Shown here: positions 43,401 through 55,108 of the stretch, piece after piece
Layout of the letters: each line of letters starts with the position of its first letter
Numbering within the stretch: position 1 is the stretch's first letter
Assembly (NCBI GenBank): GCA_022419385.1
Contig: JAJUBI010000001.1
Span: 930,001 to 994,000, forward strand
DNA: 64,000 nucleotides
Source of the DNA: Paraconiothyrium sp. Pb-2020
Taxonomy: Eukaryota > Ascomycota > Dothideomycetes > Pleosporales > Didymosphaeriaceae
Direction of reading: 5' to 3'
The notes under the pieces: generated by a model
Databases searched by the model: none
Told to the model about the DNA's origin: nothing
The model's input: only the letters and a program-made list of their open reading frames with translations
Translations under genes and position numbers: made by a program

Positions 43401-45133
43401 CGCCTCTTACGCAATTGCCCTGCTTTTATACGACTCCGAGTACTACACAGATGCCCTCCCAGAAGCCGAAAAAGCCCTGGAGATCGCCTCATCCGACCCA
43501 GTCAAGAATTCCAGGCCACTGATCTCCTCGCCTCTCCCAGTATGCACTCGAGGACTACGAATCTGCCCACAGTACGATCATGTCCACACTTTGTGACACT
43601 GCAGGCATTGATCCAGCTCTGGTCCGCCGTTCACTTGTCACTCGCGCAAAAATCGAGTCTGCACGGTCACTGGTAGACGATGCTATGGCAAGCTATGAAG
43701 CGGCAAGACGCGCATTACCAGACACGCCCATGCTGGGCGAGCACCTGCAGGACCAACTTGGCTCCCTCGTCTCCAACAAGTATGATGATCCTGCTGCCAT
43801 TGTCAACGCAGTCAGAAGCTGGACTCCGCTTGAACGCCTCGCCTGGGCAACATGGAAGTATGATGTTGACGGTGAGCAGCACGTGGATTTCCAGCGGGCA
43901 TGTGGGCGCGCAGATGAGAAAGCTTTCATGGTCGCCACGTACGAGGAAATCATAAAAATGCTCGATGCTGTTGATGCTGGCGCACCCCTGCGAAAGGAGC
44001 TCGCACTTGCGCAGTGGGAAGTATGTGGGGACTTGGCCGCTGCGAAGGAACTCTTTGACGAGATACTAGACACTGAGTCAGATGGGTCGGACTACAGATT
44101 CACAGGGCAGGACTCCTCCTGGAACATGGTGCAGACCATCGATGCCATTAGCAACATCCTCTACGAACAATTCCGCACGACTGCAGACCCCAAGCAAAAA
44201 GCGGAGATCATCGCGCAAATGAAAGATGTGACGAACCGGCCGCTACCACGATCGATATCGTCCTGGAAGTCGATGGTCAACAGCCATAGACTGATCTTAG
44301 CCCGCATGGTAAAGAAAATGGGGCCCGTCGCCGAGTACCAGGACCTTCTTCAGCAAATATTTGACGTTTGCTATGATTCTTTGACTGACAATGTTGGGTG
44401 GAATGACTCGGATAATTTGCGGTCTTTGGCTATGGTGCTCTCAGTGATGGGTGGGTTCGAAAAAGAGGCGCAGATTTTGATATCGGCGATTTTCTCGAAT
44501 TTGGACAAGACTCTGGATGCAAACGAAGATGAGAAAGAGGGGGATCAAAATGCTGACGACGAAGTCAGGCCAGAAACTGATGACCAAAACCAGGAGAAGC
44601 ATGATGATCATGACCATGAGAAGCAGGATGACGGAAATGACGAGACTAGCGATGAAGACGACAAGGTCGATGGCGGTGAAGACGACAAGGTTGATGACGA
44701 TGAAGACGACGAGGGCGATGACAATGACGCCAGTTCCACCTCCTCCCTCCCAACCGACGAAGGTGACCTGCTAGATGATAGTGGGTACTTTTGCGATGGA
44801 GAGTGCACCGATGGTACTCGCTACCGTGCATGGAAAGGCCGTGCCCTGTATGTCTGCACCATTTGCGCGGACGTCATGTTGTGCGAGGCTTGCTTCCAGA
44901 AACGCCAGGAGTACAATAAAGGCATTTCATCTCCAAGGACAAAGGTAGGGGCTGAGTATTGCGGCATGAATCATCAGTATCTGAAGGGTCCAGTCGAGGG
45001 ATGGAAGGGTGTGAATGATGGGGTAATCATGCTTGAGGGAGAAGAGGGGGTGGAGCTTAAGACATGGTTGGCGAGACTGAAGGAGGAGCGGTGGAAGGGC
45101 GCATGGGAGGCATTTTGGTTGAGGGAGGATTAG
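40461..45133 (+). CDS. NLR-type STAND receptor: Goodbye-like domain, NACHT, TPR region, acidic linker, ZZ-like zinc finger
   Basis: Exons 40461-40805, 40860-43205, 43282-43500 and 43541-45133 give about 1500 residues. Residues about 15-230 resemble the fungal STAND N-terminal 'Goodbye' domain (LWNEALRNYKGIVGEGL, ITILESRLPSYPAYRNCLMD). A coiled segment follows. The NACHT ATPase has Walker A GPPGSGKS at about 355-362 and Walker B VFDGLDEL at 462-469. After a helical region there are TPR-like helices (YYTDALPEAEKALEIA, YALEDYESA). An Asp/Glu-rich linker covers about 1294-1367. A Cys-rich finger (CDGEC, CTIC, CEAC, CGMNH) lies at about 1388-1448, similar to ZZ zinc fingers. Such receptors sense non-self and trigger heterokaryon incompatibility or cell death. 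The join 43500/43541 is doubtful: it needs a 40-base intron with a poor GTCAAG donor, or else there is a frame break (see findings). A HET gene follows on the same strand. Confidence 0.8.
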
Positions 45134-45562
45134 CCTTTGGTACGGTAGGCGTTACTCGCATCGTCATTGAATGGCTTATACCTTTGCCAAAGGAGGACCA
45201 TCCTCCCCTAATGGACTACCGTAGCTATCCCTACAGGGCTACAATTAAGTCACGTGCACGAAGACGTACCTAAGCGCGCATGCAGGCTACAAGGCTGACC
45301 TCAGGCGCCGAATTTTTTGCACATCTTGGCCGAAACACATAACAGCGACACTGTCCCTTCGAACCTCGGTCGGCCTGCGACAACAGATGACATAGAGCCA
45401 CTACACTGTCTCTACTATAACACAGTGCCCTGAAGCCGCGCTAATATACTTGATCTACGAGATCCTACCCCGCAGCCTGCAGCCGAGCCATCATAAGGGT
45501 TTACAACCAGGCACCACCAAGGCTATCCACGCGCCAAAGCCCGCCGCGACACAAGCTTCGTC
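45134..45562. other. Spacer between the NLR and HET genes
   Basis: 429 bases holding the 3' flank of the receptor gene and the promoter/leader of the HET gene. No other feature recognised. Confidence 0.5.
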
Positions 45563-47221
45563 ATGGCGATACGACTGATTGATACCAAGACCCTCAGCAT
45601 GAGCTCCTTCGTAGGGTCTTCCGTTCCGGACTACGCAATCCTGTCCCATACCTGGGGTGCTGATTCAGAGATCACATTTCAAGACATGATGGCACTGAAC
45701 AGCGGATCTGAGCATCCTAAAAAAGCGAGTTCAGGGTATCGCAAGATTATTGAGACTTGCGAAAAAGCTCGGTCAGCCGGCATTGGATATTGTTGGGTTG
45801 ACACCTATTGCATCGACAAGACCAGTAGCAGTGAGCTGAGCGAAGCCATCAACTCAATGTACAACTGGTCTCGCGATGCTGTCATTTGTTACGTTCTGCT
45901 TTCTGATTATGAAGGCGGAGCTATAGCGAATGACAAGACACTGCGTGATTGCAGATGGTTCACCAGAGGCTGGTGTTTGCAAGAGCTCGTGGCGCCGCGA
46001 CACGTGTATTTCTATGATCGTTTGTGGAAATTGATCGGAACCAGAGAATCACTGGCATCTTCTATCTCTACGATCACGATGATCAACACCGATGTCTTGA
46101 CTGGTCGGGTGCCGATCGAATCGCTTCCAATAGCACAAAGACTGTCGTGGGCGGCTAACAGAGAGACAACTCGAAAAGAGGATATCGCTTACTGTCTACT
46201 GGGAATCTGCGACATCCACATGCCAATTCTATACGGGGAGGGATCGAGAGCATTCATACGTCTGCAGGAGGAAATCATAAAATGCTCGAATGACCTCTCG
46301 ATATTCGCAACGCGGCAACCTGACACGAGTGGAAAACCGGATCCATGGCAGCGACATCGTGATCTGCTCGCGCCTTCTCCAAAGTACTTCGCCCATTGTG
46401 CGAAAATTTACTATACGAGCGACGACAATTACCAGAGCAGTGCATATGCCATGACCAATAGAGGACTTCATTTTCCTGAGACTCATGTCTATTGTGATTA
46501 CAATCACGGTGTATACCTCATCGATCTAAACTCTGACGCGGACGAAGAACGGAGTGTAGGGCAGCTAGTCCTGCTGCAAGTTGGGCCCAACCTTTTTGCG
46601 AGATGCCATGACCAGCTACTTGTGAAGGTAGTAGACGTTCCATTTGTTCTCAACATTCTAAAAGATATATACGTCATCTCGGATATTCGACCTTCGCTGC
46701 AAGCGCATTTGAGCATAGCAGACGAATACGCTATCAAAGTGCCGTCTCATTGGTTTCAAGATCCTGGCAAACAGGTGCTGGAGGTTTTGGAGAGACCACT
46801 CTTCCGAGGACGCTGGGACATTGCTGGCATGAGATTTCTCACGAAGGGCCTTCATTACTTCGAAGCTACCATGAAATTCCGCCCAAGGCGAGCATTGGGC
46901 TCACAGATCAGCAACACCAGTTGCTATTTGATGTTAGGGGTCGGCAGCCTTACTTCTGGTTCGGCGGCACGTCCATGGGTTCACTTAGTAGATGAGACTA
47001 CCTGGCAGTGGTGGCAGAGCAAGGACGACAACATGAACCCCTTGTATCTGCGGGCCCTGCTAGGTGTCGATATTGATGATAATCGTGCCACACGAGCGAG
47101 GATGTACATTGGTGCACGACAAACAGACCACGTGTACCTTGATGCTTCAATTACAGTGGATGATCAACAACGCAAGATCAATGTTGAGCTGGACCTGAAC
47201 TTTGAAGATTTTATAATGTAG
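45563..47221 (+). CDS. HET-domain protein
   Basis: A single exon encodes 552 residues. The three HET blocks are clear: YAILSHTWG at 24-32, GYCWVDTYCIDK at about 75-86 and CRWFTRGWCLQELVAPR at about 130-146. Between them lies the usual ETCEKARSAGI helix. Next comes RLSWAANRETTRKEDIAYCLLGI, ending in a MPILYGEG segment, the standard second part of HET proteins. The C-terminal 300 residues (beta-rich, with FEATMKFRPRR) are not a recognised repeat. HET domains are TIR-related and drive programmed cell death after hyphal fusion between incompatible strains. The neighbour upstream is a NACHT-type receptor, a frequent genetic partner. No WD or TPR repeats are attached here. Confidence 0.93.
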   Translation: MAIRLIDTKTLSMSSFVGSSVPDYAILSHTWGADSEITFQDMMALNSGSEHPKKASSGYRKIIETCEKARSAGIGYCWVDTYCIDKTSSSELSEAINSMYNWSRDAVICYVLLSDYEGGAIANDKTLRDCRWFTRGWCLQELVAPRHVYFYDRLWKLIGTRESLASSISTITMINTDVLTGRVPIESLPIAQRLSWAANRETTRKEDIAYCLLGICDIHMPILYGEGSRAFIRLQEEIIKCSNDLSIFATRQPDTSGKPDPWQRHRDLLAPSPKYFAHCAKIYYTSDDNYQSSAYAMTNRGLHFPETHVYCDYNHGVYLIDLNSDADEERSVGQLVLLQVGPNLFARCHDQLLVKVVDVPFVLNILKDIYVISDIRPSLQAHLSIADEYAIKVPSHWFQDPGKQVLEVLERPLFRGRWDIAGMRFLTKGLHYFEATMKFRPRRALGSQISNTSCYLMLGVGSLTSGSAARPWVHLVDETTWQWWQSKDDNMNPLYLRALLGVDIDDNRATRARMYIGARQTDHVYLDASITVDDQQRKINVELDLNFEDFIM

Positions 47222-48279
47222 CTCTATCGTGTGCAATTATTCACTTGTTCCTATGTTCTACTAAAGGATGGTTTGTTGCCAAAGAAACTCACACCAGAAG
47301 TGTGAGCCGTGCATTCTTGCGACTCAAAACACCCAAAGGAGACAGATCAGAGCCGGACCAGGTAAGGCTACACTTGGTAAAAATGCTCGATGATAGTCGC
47401 ACTGATGCACACACTTGCAGATGTGTCCCCTTTCCTGTACTTTGAAGCTTGTCCGCCACAGTACTCGAGCTCCTACATAGCTAATTTCTATCTGATTTTC
47501 TAGAAGACCATCATTTAGTGTCGGATATTCTACTCTTGATTGGCCCTTTCCCAGCTCGACTGTTTCATGTTGGCAGGCGACGTCTGCGCATTACAAAGAT
47601 AATACCTGCTTGTTACGAAGCTTCTATACTGAATTCTGGAAACTCGTCAAGAATATATGCCTGGTCCTGAAAAGAGTTGAGATAGAAGTGGAGGAACAGT
47701 AAAAAGGTGAACTGAGACGTGGTAGGTCAGGCTGTGAGCCCCCCCCCCTCCTTCCCAGCTCAATAAGGGAAGATAGGGCATGATAGTGAAGGATTCCCAG
47801 ACTAGGACTGGTATGCGGAGCAAGAAAACAAACAGATGTGAACCTCCTCACGTTCAACATATTTGAGGGAGTAGGAAGCTCTACTTCCAACCCGCTCTAG
47901 GGTTTTCCCTAGCAGGGCTCGACGATGCGAGAGTGGCAAATACCATGGTTCTTCGTACTATAGTTCTTCGCAGAAACCAGGAAGACAATGTCGCAGTCAC
48001 CGCGAGAAAGTAGAAACACGGAACTGGAAGCGGGTGTGGAAGTAATCGTAGATGATGGGTTGAGTGGGAGCTCGTTTAAGGTAGTAGTGTACAAATATGC
48101 GACACGCGCTCAATTCCCATCCCAAGGATATGCACAAGAAGTGAATGATGTTGGGAATCACCGCCCCTCCCCAGTCTAACCTGAGGCCATGCCTACCATC
48201 CCATGCTGACCAACGGCATGTGAGTATGGGGTTGCCAACCCTGATTTTTCGTTTCCAAGACATGATGATATTGTGGTTC
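47222..48279. other. Intergenic region between HET and FMP25 genes
   Basis: No recognised gene. A homopolymer run of C (about 47740-47748) is present. The stretch holds the 3' flanks of two convergent genes. Confidence 0.45.
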
Positions 48280-50140
48280 CTAGACAGCAGAATACACAGC
48301 CGTGCAACCCCGTCCACACTCGACCTTCTGTTCCATCTCGACGTTCCTTCCATTAACCTTGACCTTCTGCTTCGGCGTGATCTGAAAACGATGCATCGCC
48401 TTCTCACGCTTGTCGCTAAAAAATCCTAGTCCCTTCTCGCGTTCCGCCTCGGCCGCCTGGTCCAGCGGCTGGATATAGGTCGGAGTCGGCGCATTACTCC
48501 GCTTCCCTGTGCCAATCTGGTAGAATTCATTGTTGCCCCAGAAGAGAATGTCGCGGCCCCAATTTGTGTCATTTGGGGTCAACTTCGAAGAGCGGCGGGA
48601 GCTGGCCGGAACAGCGACGGAAGCAACGTTGTTCATTACAGCGGAAGCATGATTCGCGCCGATGCTCATGTAGGCTAATTTGATTGGTATGACGGTGCTC
48701 GTAGTCTCGTCGTACTCGTACAACCCTGAAAAGGCAGGCAGCTTGGTGGGTGAGGACTGGTTGTGCGTCCAGCGGCCGTTGCCGAGCTGGCCTGTGAGTC
48801 CGAATCCGAAGGCCCAGACGTCGGCTTGCACGCGTGTAGAGTCGCGGGCGCTAGCGACGGGCTTTGTGGCCTCGATGGTAAGGAAGGAGGTGTTGCCGCC
48901 AGCAAAAACGTTGGTTACGGAGGCTTGCTGGGCGGTGCCAGCGTAAAGGCGTTGTGTAGGGAGGAGGGAGGGCGCGTCGATGAACATGGCTTCGGGGTTA
49001 AAATCGAAGCCGAGCTGGCCGGAAGAGTTCTATGGTGGTAAATATGCAGTTTTGAGGCATGGGGAATAGACTTACGTCGCCGAAGCCAAAGGCTCGCCCG
49101 GCTGCATCACTGACAAGACTGTGGAAGTCTCCGGTTGCGATGTGCTTTATGGGGAAGCCTTTGAGGGTTGTGATCTCATGTGGATTGTCGAAAGCACCTG
49201 CTGGGCGTGTTTCCCAAGTAAGACCTGGGATACCGAGCTGGCCTTTGCGCGGGAAGTCTTGGGTTCCGGAGGCAAAGGAGAAGACGCGTCCAGTCGAGGT
49301 GAGCATTAATGCATGCTCCAAACCAGACGAGATTTGTGTAACGCGTTCGCTCCATGCGAGGTTCTGTGGTGTACGCAAGCGATAGGAGATGTCGTTTGAC
49401 GATCCCCAGAAAGGTATCCAGGATGTTGAAGCTGGCTTCGGGCCAGTTCTTTGCTCTTGTTGCGAAACAGGTATCGAGTATACCTCGCCCGACTTGGAAA
49501 GCGCTATGATTCGGTCTCGCGAGATAGAGAGGGATGACAAGTTCTTTCCCCTCAGTGTTGGTGTTGGCTGCGTCGTCTCCTTGGAGAAAGCGGTTCCCCA
49601 TTGCAGTAGATCGCCCCTCTCGTCGATAGCAGCGCCGAAGGCTCTATCCAACTTGATATCCCTTAGCAGTTTTCCATCGAAGAAAGGTATCCGCCGCGGT
49701 GATTTTATGAAGGTCTCATTTGAATCTGGTGCCACTACCTTGCCGGAATTCGATCCCCACGCATAGACTCCGGGATTCTCCCAGCTTTTTTGCACCTGCA
49801 GATGCTGCGAACTGATGATGTTCCTGTTGTCGTCCTCCGACGTCGCTTTCCGCCGAGGCGTCTCAAAGTTCAGCTCTTGCTGCTCCTGCGGCGGCTCCTC
49901 CGCATGCACCTCGCGGAGGAACTTCTCTCCATTATACCACTGCCATGCGGTTGCGGTGCCCCAGAGAGCTGTGACGGCGACGACGGAACGGACAAAGTGC
50001 TGCTGGCGGCGCTGCGCGTATGGGTGGGGTATTGCTCTCGCTCTGCTCGGATTCGATGATCTGGTGGTGATGTTCCTACTGATGCGAGGGGCCTGCGGAG
50101 CTCGAAGTGTGGCGCGTGAGAGGCATCTACTACTGAGCAT
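48280..50140 (-). CDS. FMP25: Mitochondrial RCC1-repeat protein (FMP25/RCC1L-like)
   Basis: Two exons (50140-49076 and 49029-48280; 46-bp intron, GTAAGT donor) encode 604 residues. The first 60 residues are Arg/Ser-rich without acids (LSSRCLSRATLRAPQAPRIS), a mitochondrial presequence. A membrane helix (FVRSVVAVTALWGTATAWQW) follows. The rest forms RCC1-type propeller repeats: VYAWGSNSGKVV, GDLLQWGTAF, SGLEHALMLTSTGRVFSF, GDFHSLVSDAAGRAFGFGDNSSGQLGF, and DVWAFGFGLTGQLGNGRW. The splice join falls inside the GFGD-NSSGQLG repeat and restores it. Yeast Fmp25 is an inner-membrane protein needed for respiratory complex assembly; human RCC1L acts in mitoribosome biogenesis. An in-frame extension to 50209 has no ATG, so 50140 was taken. 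It is divergent from COG3. Confidence 0.88.
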
Positions 50141-50499
50141 CGTGTGCTGCAAGTGTGTATGTGCTGCTGAGGAAGTGGTCGGAGGGCGGACGGGACGGAT
50201 TAGACGCAAGACATTGCAGTTCAGACTAATCGTAGTAGTGAGGTAATGGAGTAGCGCTGGTTGGACGGCAGTGGAGACGCTGAGTAGCTGCGATGCGGCG
50301 AAATCAACGGCGATTTCGGAAGTCTAGAACGTCACCATTGGAGAGCTGCCATTGACGTTGTTCGGAGCGGGCATGTTGGAGCGGCGATTCGGAGCAGGGC
50401 AACCCCACGCTCCGGAGCTAGCAACGTAGTTTGGTCTTCGTCGCCGTGACCGACGCAAGGGCACCATCCACTCCCGCGGCAGGTGTCCTCTCCCTCACA
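50141..50499. promoter_or_regulatory. Divergent promoter of FMP25 and COG3
   Basis: 359 bases between the two start codons, holding both promoters. No specific element identified. Confidence 0.45.
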
Positions 50500-53267
50500 A
50501 TGTACGAAGATGCTTCGTGGTATTCGTCCTTCGTGCCGCGAGCTGTCAAGCCCATCGAAAAGACCAAGCATCGTCGCCGCGAGTCGCGTCTCGAGCAGAC
50601 AAACGTAAGCCCACTCTCCGTTCCATGGGTATGTTGCCGCGTACGTGTATTGATTGTCTGTCATGTAGGAGGGCCCAACTGACGTCGAGCGCGTAGAAGC
50701 CATCGTCGAGTCCGTAGAAGACCAGCGCGAAAGCATCAATGGCCCGCCGCCAGCCACCGTGGCCAGACGCGCAAAGTCGTACAGCGATTTCTACGATGTC
50801 GTGCGCGCCCATCTGAAGAAGGAGAAGGAGGTGGAGCGCAAGAAGTCACGAGATAATATCAGCAATGAGCTGGAATTCACAGAGTGGTGAGTAGCCTCAT
50901 AACAGACGAGAGTACCACGCTCATGGCTCAGGTACAACGGCATCCATGAGGAGCTGCTAGATGCCAGTCACGAAGAGTATAAGCTTTACCAGGACCAGCT
51001 GCATCTCACCCGAACCCACCTCGACACAATCATCGCCGATACCACCGCTGCACTCGGGACCCTTTCGTCCCTCACCGCATCCTTCCAAGCCGTCGACGCC
51101 CAGACCACCGCCTTTCGGACACAATGTGAGGGCCTAATTGAGGATCAAAAGCGCATCACAAAGCTGGCAGGGGACATGGAGCAAAACCTACGCTACTACC
51201 TGTACCTCGAGCCCATGACGAAGAGGCTCAATGCACCAGGAGCTGCAAATATTGTTCGTGGGAAGGAGTTCACCGATATGCTGGCCAATCTGGACAGCTG
51301 TCTCGAGTACATGCAGGCTCATCCCAAGCACCGCGAGTCGGCCACCTACCGCTCCAGATACCGCTTGCTTCTTACTCGCGCCCTAACACTCATTCGTGTT
51401 CACTTTACAAACGCACTTCGAGAAATTGCCGCAGACGTAGCGAAGCGAATAGCAGACCGCCAACTGAACGACACCACATCATCGGCTCTGTTGTATGCAA
51501 AGTTTCGTGTAGGTGCACCGGAGCTCAAACAAATGGGTCTGGAGATTCAGAAACGGGCCGTGGTCCCCGCCGGCGCAGAGCCTGGAGCGGAGGCTGAGTA
51601 CCAAAGCTTGATGAACGAGCTATACCAGAGCTATTCAGCGACTCGCGGACGCCTGATTCTACCCATGGTCACCAAGAAGATTGGTGAAATCGCCCAGGCG
51701 CCGAGCTCCTCGAACGATCTTGTTGCCTTCGCTCGCAGTAGCATAAGCTACGTCCGCCGGATATGCTCCGATGAGTCCGATCTTTGGCGTGAGTGGTTCG
51801 AGGGTGAGCGCGGCATGTACGACTATTTGGAGGCCATGTGCGAGCCTATGTATGATCATCTACGCCCGCGAACCATCCACGAAACTCAGATACTGAAATT
51901 ATGCGAACTGTGCACCTTTATTCAGACACAATACATGGAAGAAGAGGACGAAGACGAATCGCCTATCGAGGCGCCCAAGTTGGATTTCCAAACGCTTGTG
52001 CAACCGGCACTGCATGACGCACAGAATCGGCTCGTGTTCTTGTCTCTTGCAACCCTTCGTGACGACATTGAACGCTACAAGCCCAAACCAGAAGACCTGG
52101 ATTATCCACTTAAGAACAAAAAGCACACTCTTTCAGGCTCCAAATCGAACCAACCAGTGCTCTCAGGGAAGAAGGCGCCTAAGACCGATCTGCCGCCCAC
52201 CCCTCAAATGCCGAAGACGCCCACGGTGGTTGAAGAAGATGATGCAGATGCCAAATGGAGCTTCAACACCGAAGCTGCGTTCAAAGACTGGTATCCCACA
52301 CTGAGAAAGGCAATCTGGTTGCTCAGTAAAATTTACCGGCTTGTACATGTAAGTCGACGATCACCTTCAAAATTCGATACCTTTAACATGCAACTAGTCC
52401 TCCGTCTTCGACGACCTTGCCCATCGCATCGTCCACGGTACCACACTCTCTCTCCGCCACGCCTCAACCCTCATCACCAAGTCCGCTTCCCCTACGGACT
52501 CAGCCCTATTTCTAATTTCCCACCTGCTCCTCCTCAAGCAGCAAATCGTCGCTTTCGACATCGAATTCGTTACTCCAGAGACGGACCTCCAATATGACTT
52601 CTCAAGCATCACAAACACCTTCTGGGAGTTGCGCTCCCGCGGCAACCTCTTTAATCCCCGTGAGCTCGTCGGCCTGCTCATCCCAAAGGTTGTAGAGAAT
52701 ATGCTCGACGCCAAAGCCGAGGTCGACACCGTTCTCCGCCAAGCCATCAACGACTTCACTGGCCAATTCGTCACGCGCATCACCGAGCCCATCAAATCTA
52801 AGGACGGCAAAACCGTCATGAAAGTGCCGCCTGCGGAAGCAGCACCACGCACGACCAAGATCAGGAAGAACATCGAGCACGAGACGCCGTTTCTTCGTTC
52901 TAAACTTGAAGAGTACATCACCGACCACCGCACGCGCGAGATGCTTGTCGCCGCCGTCATGGAGGCCATCACACAGACGTATGAGGACTGGTTCGATACG
53001 GCGTACACTCCTAGTCTGAACGGTGCGGGTCGCAGCGCGAAGGGCAAAGGGCCTGCGGACGGGGTCTGGGATCCGGATGTATTTTCTGAGTGGTGTACCG
53101 GTGTTTTCAAGGTGGGGACCTTGGGGTTGGGCATTCTGGGCGCTGAGGACGAAGATTATGACAGGGAAGAGGATGGTAGTGACGCTAGTGATGCGAGTAT
53201 GAGAGCGGTCAGTGAGAGGACAGGAACGGAAAGGACGGGCGGGACGGGCATCAGAATCAGGATGTGA
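50500..53267 (+). CDS. COG3: Conserved oligomeric Golgi complex subunit 3 (COG3/Sec34)
   Basis: Four exons (50500-50604, 50669-50886, 50932-52348, 52398-53267; introns 64, 45 and 49 bp) encode 869 residues. The protein starts MYEDASWYSSFVP, usual for fungal Cog3, and the Sec34 domain begins after intron 2 (WYNGIHEELLDASHEEYKLY). A coiled-coil part (THLDTIIADTTAALGTL) follows, then LRYYLYLEPMTKRLNAPGAANIV and SCLEYMQAHPKHRESATYRSRYR, hallmark segments of the family. The C-terminal half is helical (FDDLAHRIVHGTTLSL, DTVLRQAINDFTGQFV). As a lobe A subunit of the COG tether it captures retrograde vesicles at the Golgi and so keeps glycosylation enzymes in place. A short acidic low-complexity tail ends the chain. 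Confidence 0.93.
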
Positions 53268-54184
53268 TGGCTTCACCAACGGCAAGAGACGATAACGTAG
53301 CATGATACCGCAGTGGAGCATCACTTGATCAACGCTACGATTACACGACACAACCTGCGATTCTCTTACGTCTGTGTCCATATGTTAGCTCCGACATGCA
53401 TGCATACACCATCGCTACGTTAATACTTCAAAATCCTCGTACTCCGCACCGAACCCCCGCCCCCCTCGGGTCCATCTTTCTCGATTCTACACTCCATTCC
53501 CACGTTGTCCTGATTTACTGTTCCTTCACTCTGTTTTTACCACCTCTATTCATCTTGGAAGCTCGCTGACCCACGCCTATTCCGCGCTTCCAACCTTACA
53601 ACACGCTTCTCGTTCCCAACATCTGTGCTAACTCGGGCTATGCGGGCCGAGCGTTGACCGGCGGGTATACAATGCAAAAATATATTAGTTTTTGTCATAG
53701 TCGCTCTCTCGTACGCAAATCGTACAGCATTCTCAACTTCTTCCAGGTATAGCAGATATATACGCAGCAGGATTCCTCTCGAATATAAGCAATGCACAGG
53801 TCCATTGGTCGCAGTCATTTGACGTATCTCAGTCTATCCTAATGTCTTCAGTGCCTGGCAATGCAAATGACGGAAGCAAATTCGTGTTCCCCAGATTCTC
53901 GGCAGTTCGCCCTGTTGCAGCCTAATTACCGCGTCTCGGCGAACACTTCACTATAAAGGCTTCAATGTCAGACAGATCTGTGATTGGCTGCGCGAACTAG
54001 CCAGCTTGGTTTGATAGGCTGCCAAAACATGGGAGCAATCTACATGCGTTGACATATTGAGTCGTGGAGCATCCGGACCGTTTGAGGAAACCAAATCGGG
54101 TTGCGCATAGCATATAATCATCGCAAAGGAGCACGTCTCAAGTCCTCTTGCTATCTTGTCTCGCGTACGGAGAGAGTCTACGAG
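53268..54184. other. Intergenic region between COG3 and the AA9 gene
   Basis: Only small chance frames. The last part is the promoter of the secreted AA9 enzyme; no carbon-regulator site is claimed. Confidence 0.45.
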
Positions 54185-55108
54185 ATGAATATCTTCGCCA
54201 CCCTTCTCGTGGCCATAACGGCCGCCCAAGCTCACTGTAAGCCATCTCTGACCGTCGGTACCTCAACATCTCTCACTGGCCCCAGATACCTTCCCCCGTC
54301 TCGTTGTCAACGGGAACTCCGACACCGCAGACTGGTCCACAACTCGCCGCACCAAGAATGCAGATTCAAAGCAAGGCATCGAGAACCCGACATCGGCCGA
54401 CATCCGCTGCTATCAGTCTTCGAACGCCGCCAGCGTAGCGACCGTCGCCGCAGGCGCTACCATCCACTATGTGAGCAGCCAGCAAGTTAATCATCCGGGG
54501 CCAACGCAATACTATCTCGCGAAAGTACCCACTGGAGCGGACGTTAAGACATGGGACGGAAGCGGCGCGGTGTGGTTCAAGATATCGACCACGATGCCCA
54601 AAGTCGATGCGCAGAAGCAGATGACATGGCCTGGACAGAGTAAGTTCCATTCCTCCGCTACACTCTGCTATTCCATCCCGTCTCACTTAATTCTCTTCCC
54701 CATTCATAGGGAATGCTCAAATGGACTATGCACTAACGTGAAGGGGGTATCATTTAGATGGATACATAACCTCCAACGCAACCATCCCCAAGAGCGTACC
54801 TAGCGGCGACTATCTCTTGCGCGTTGAGCAGATTGCATTGCACTTGGCTATGAAGGCCAACGGGGCGCAATTCTACCTCGCGTGCTCGCAGATTACGATA
54901 ACAGGCGGTGGGAGCGGGAGTCCAGGGCCGATGGTTACTTTTCCGGGGGCGTATAAGAGTTCAGATCCAGGTGAGTTGCATCGGTTGAGGAAGTGAGATG
55001 ATTCGCCGGGTTCACTGACGAGATGTAGGAATCCTTGTGGATTTGGGGAAGATTGCGAATGCGCCTGATACTTATCAGCCTCCTGGACCGGCTGTCTGGA
55101 CTGGATAG
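54185..55108 (+). CDS. AA9 lytic polysaccharide monooxygenase (former GH61), secreted
   Basis: Four exons (54185-54236, 54286-54639, 54758-54970, 55029-55108; introns 49, 118 and 58 bp) encode 232 residues. A signal peptide (MNIFATLLVAITAAQA) is followed at once by His17, the N-terminal copper ligand after cleavage. The second copper His is H87 in NHPGPTQYYL. The axial Tyr175 sits in AQFYLACSQ, and Cys59 and Cys178 can form the usual disulfide. The end PPGPAVWTG is standard; there is no cellulose-binding module. AA9 enzymes oxidatively cleave cellulose or related glucans outside the cell with reductant and H2O2 or O2. The 118-bp intron ends with CACTAAC and TTTAG; its removal restores NGYITSNATIPKSVPSGDYL. 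Intron 1 falls directly after the His1 codon. Confidence 0.92.
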
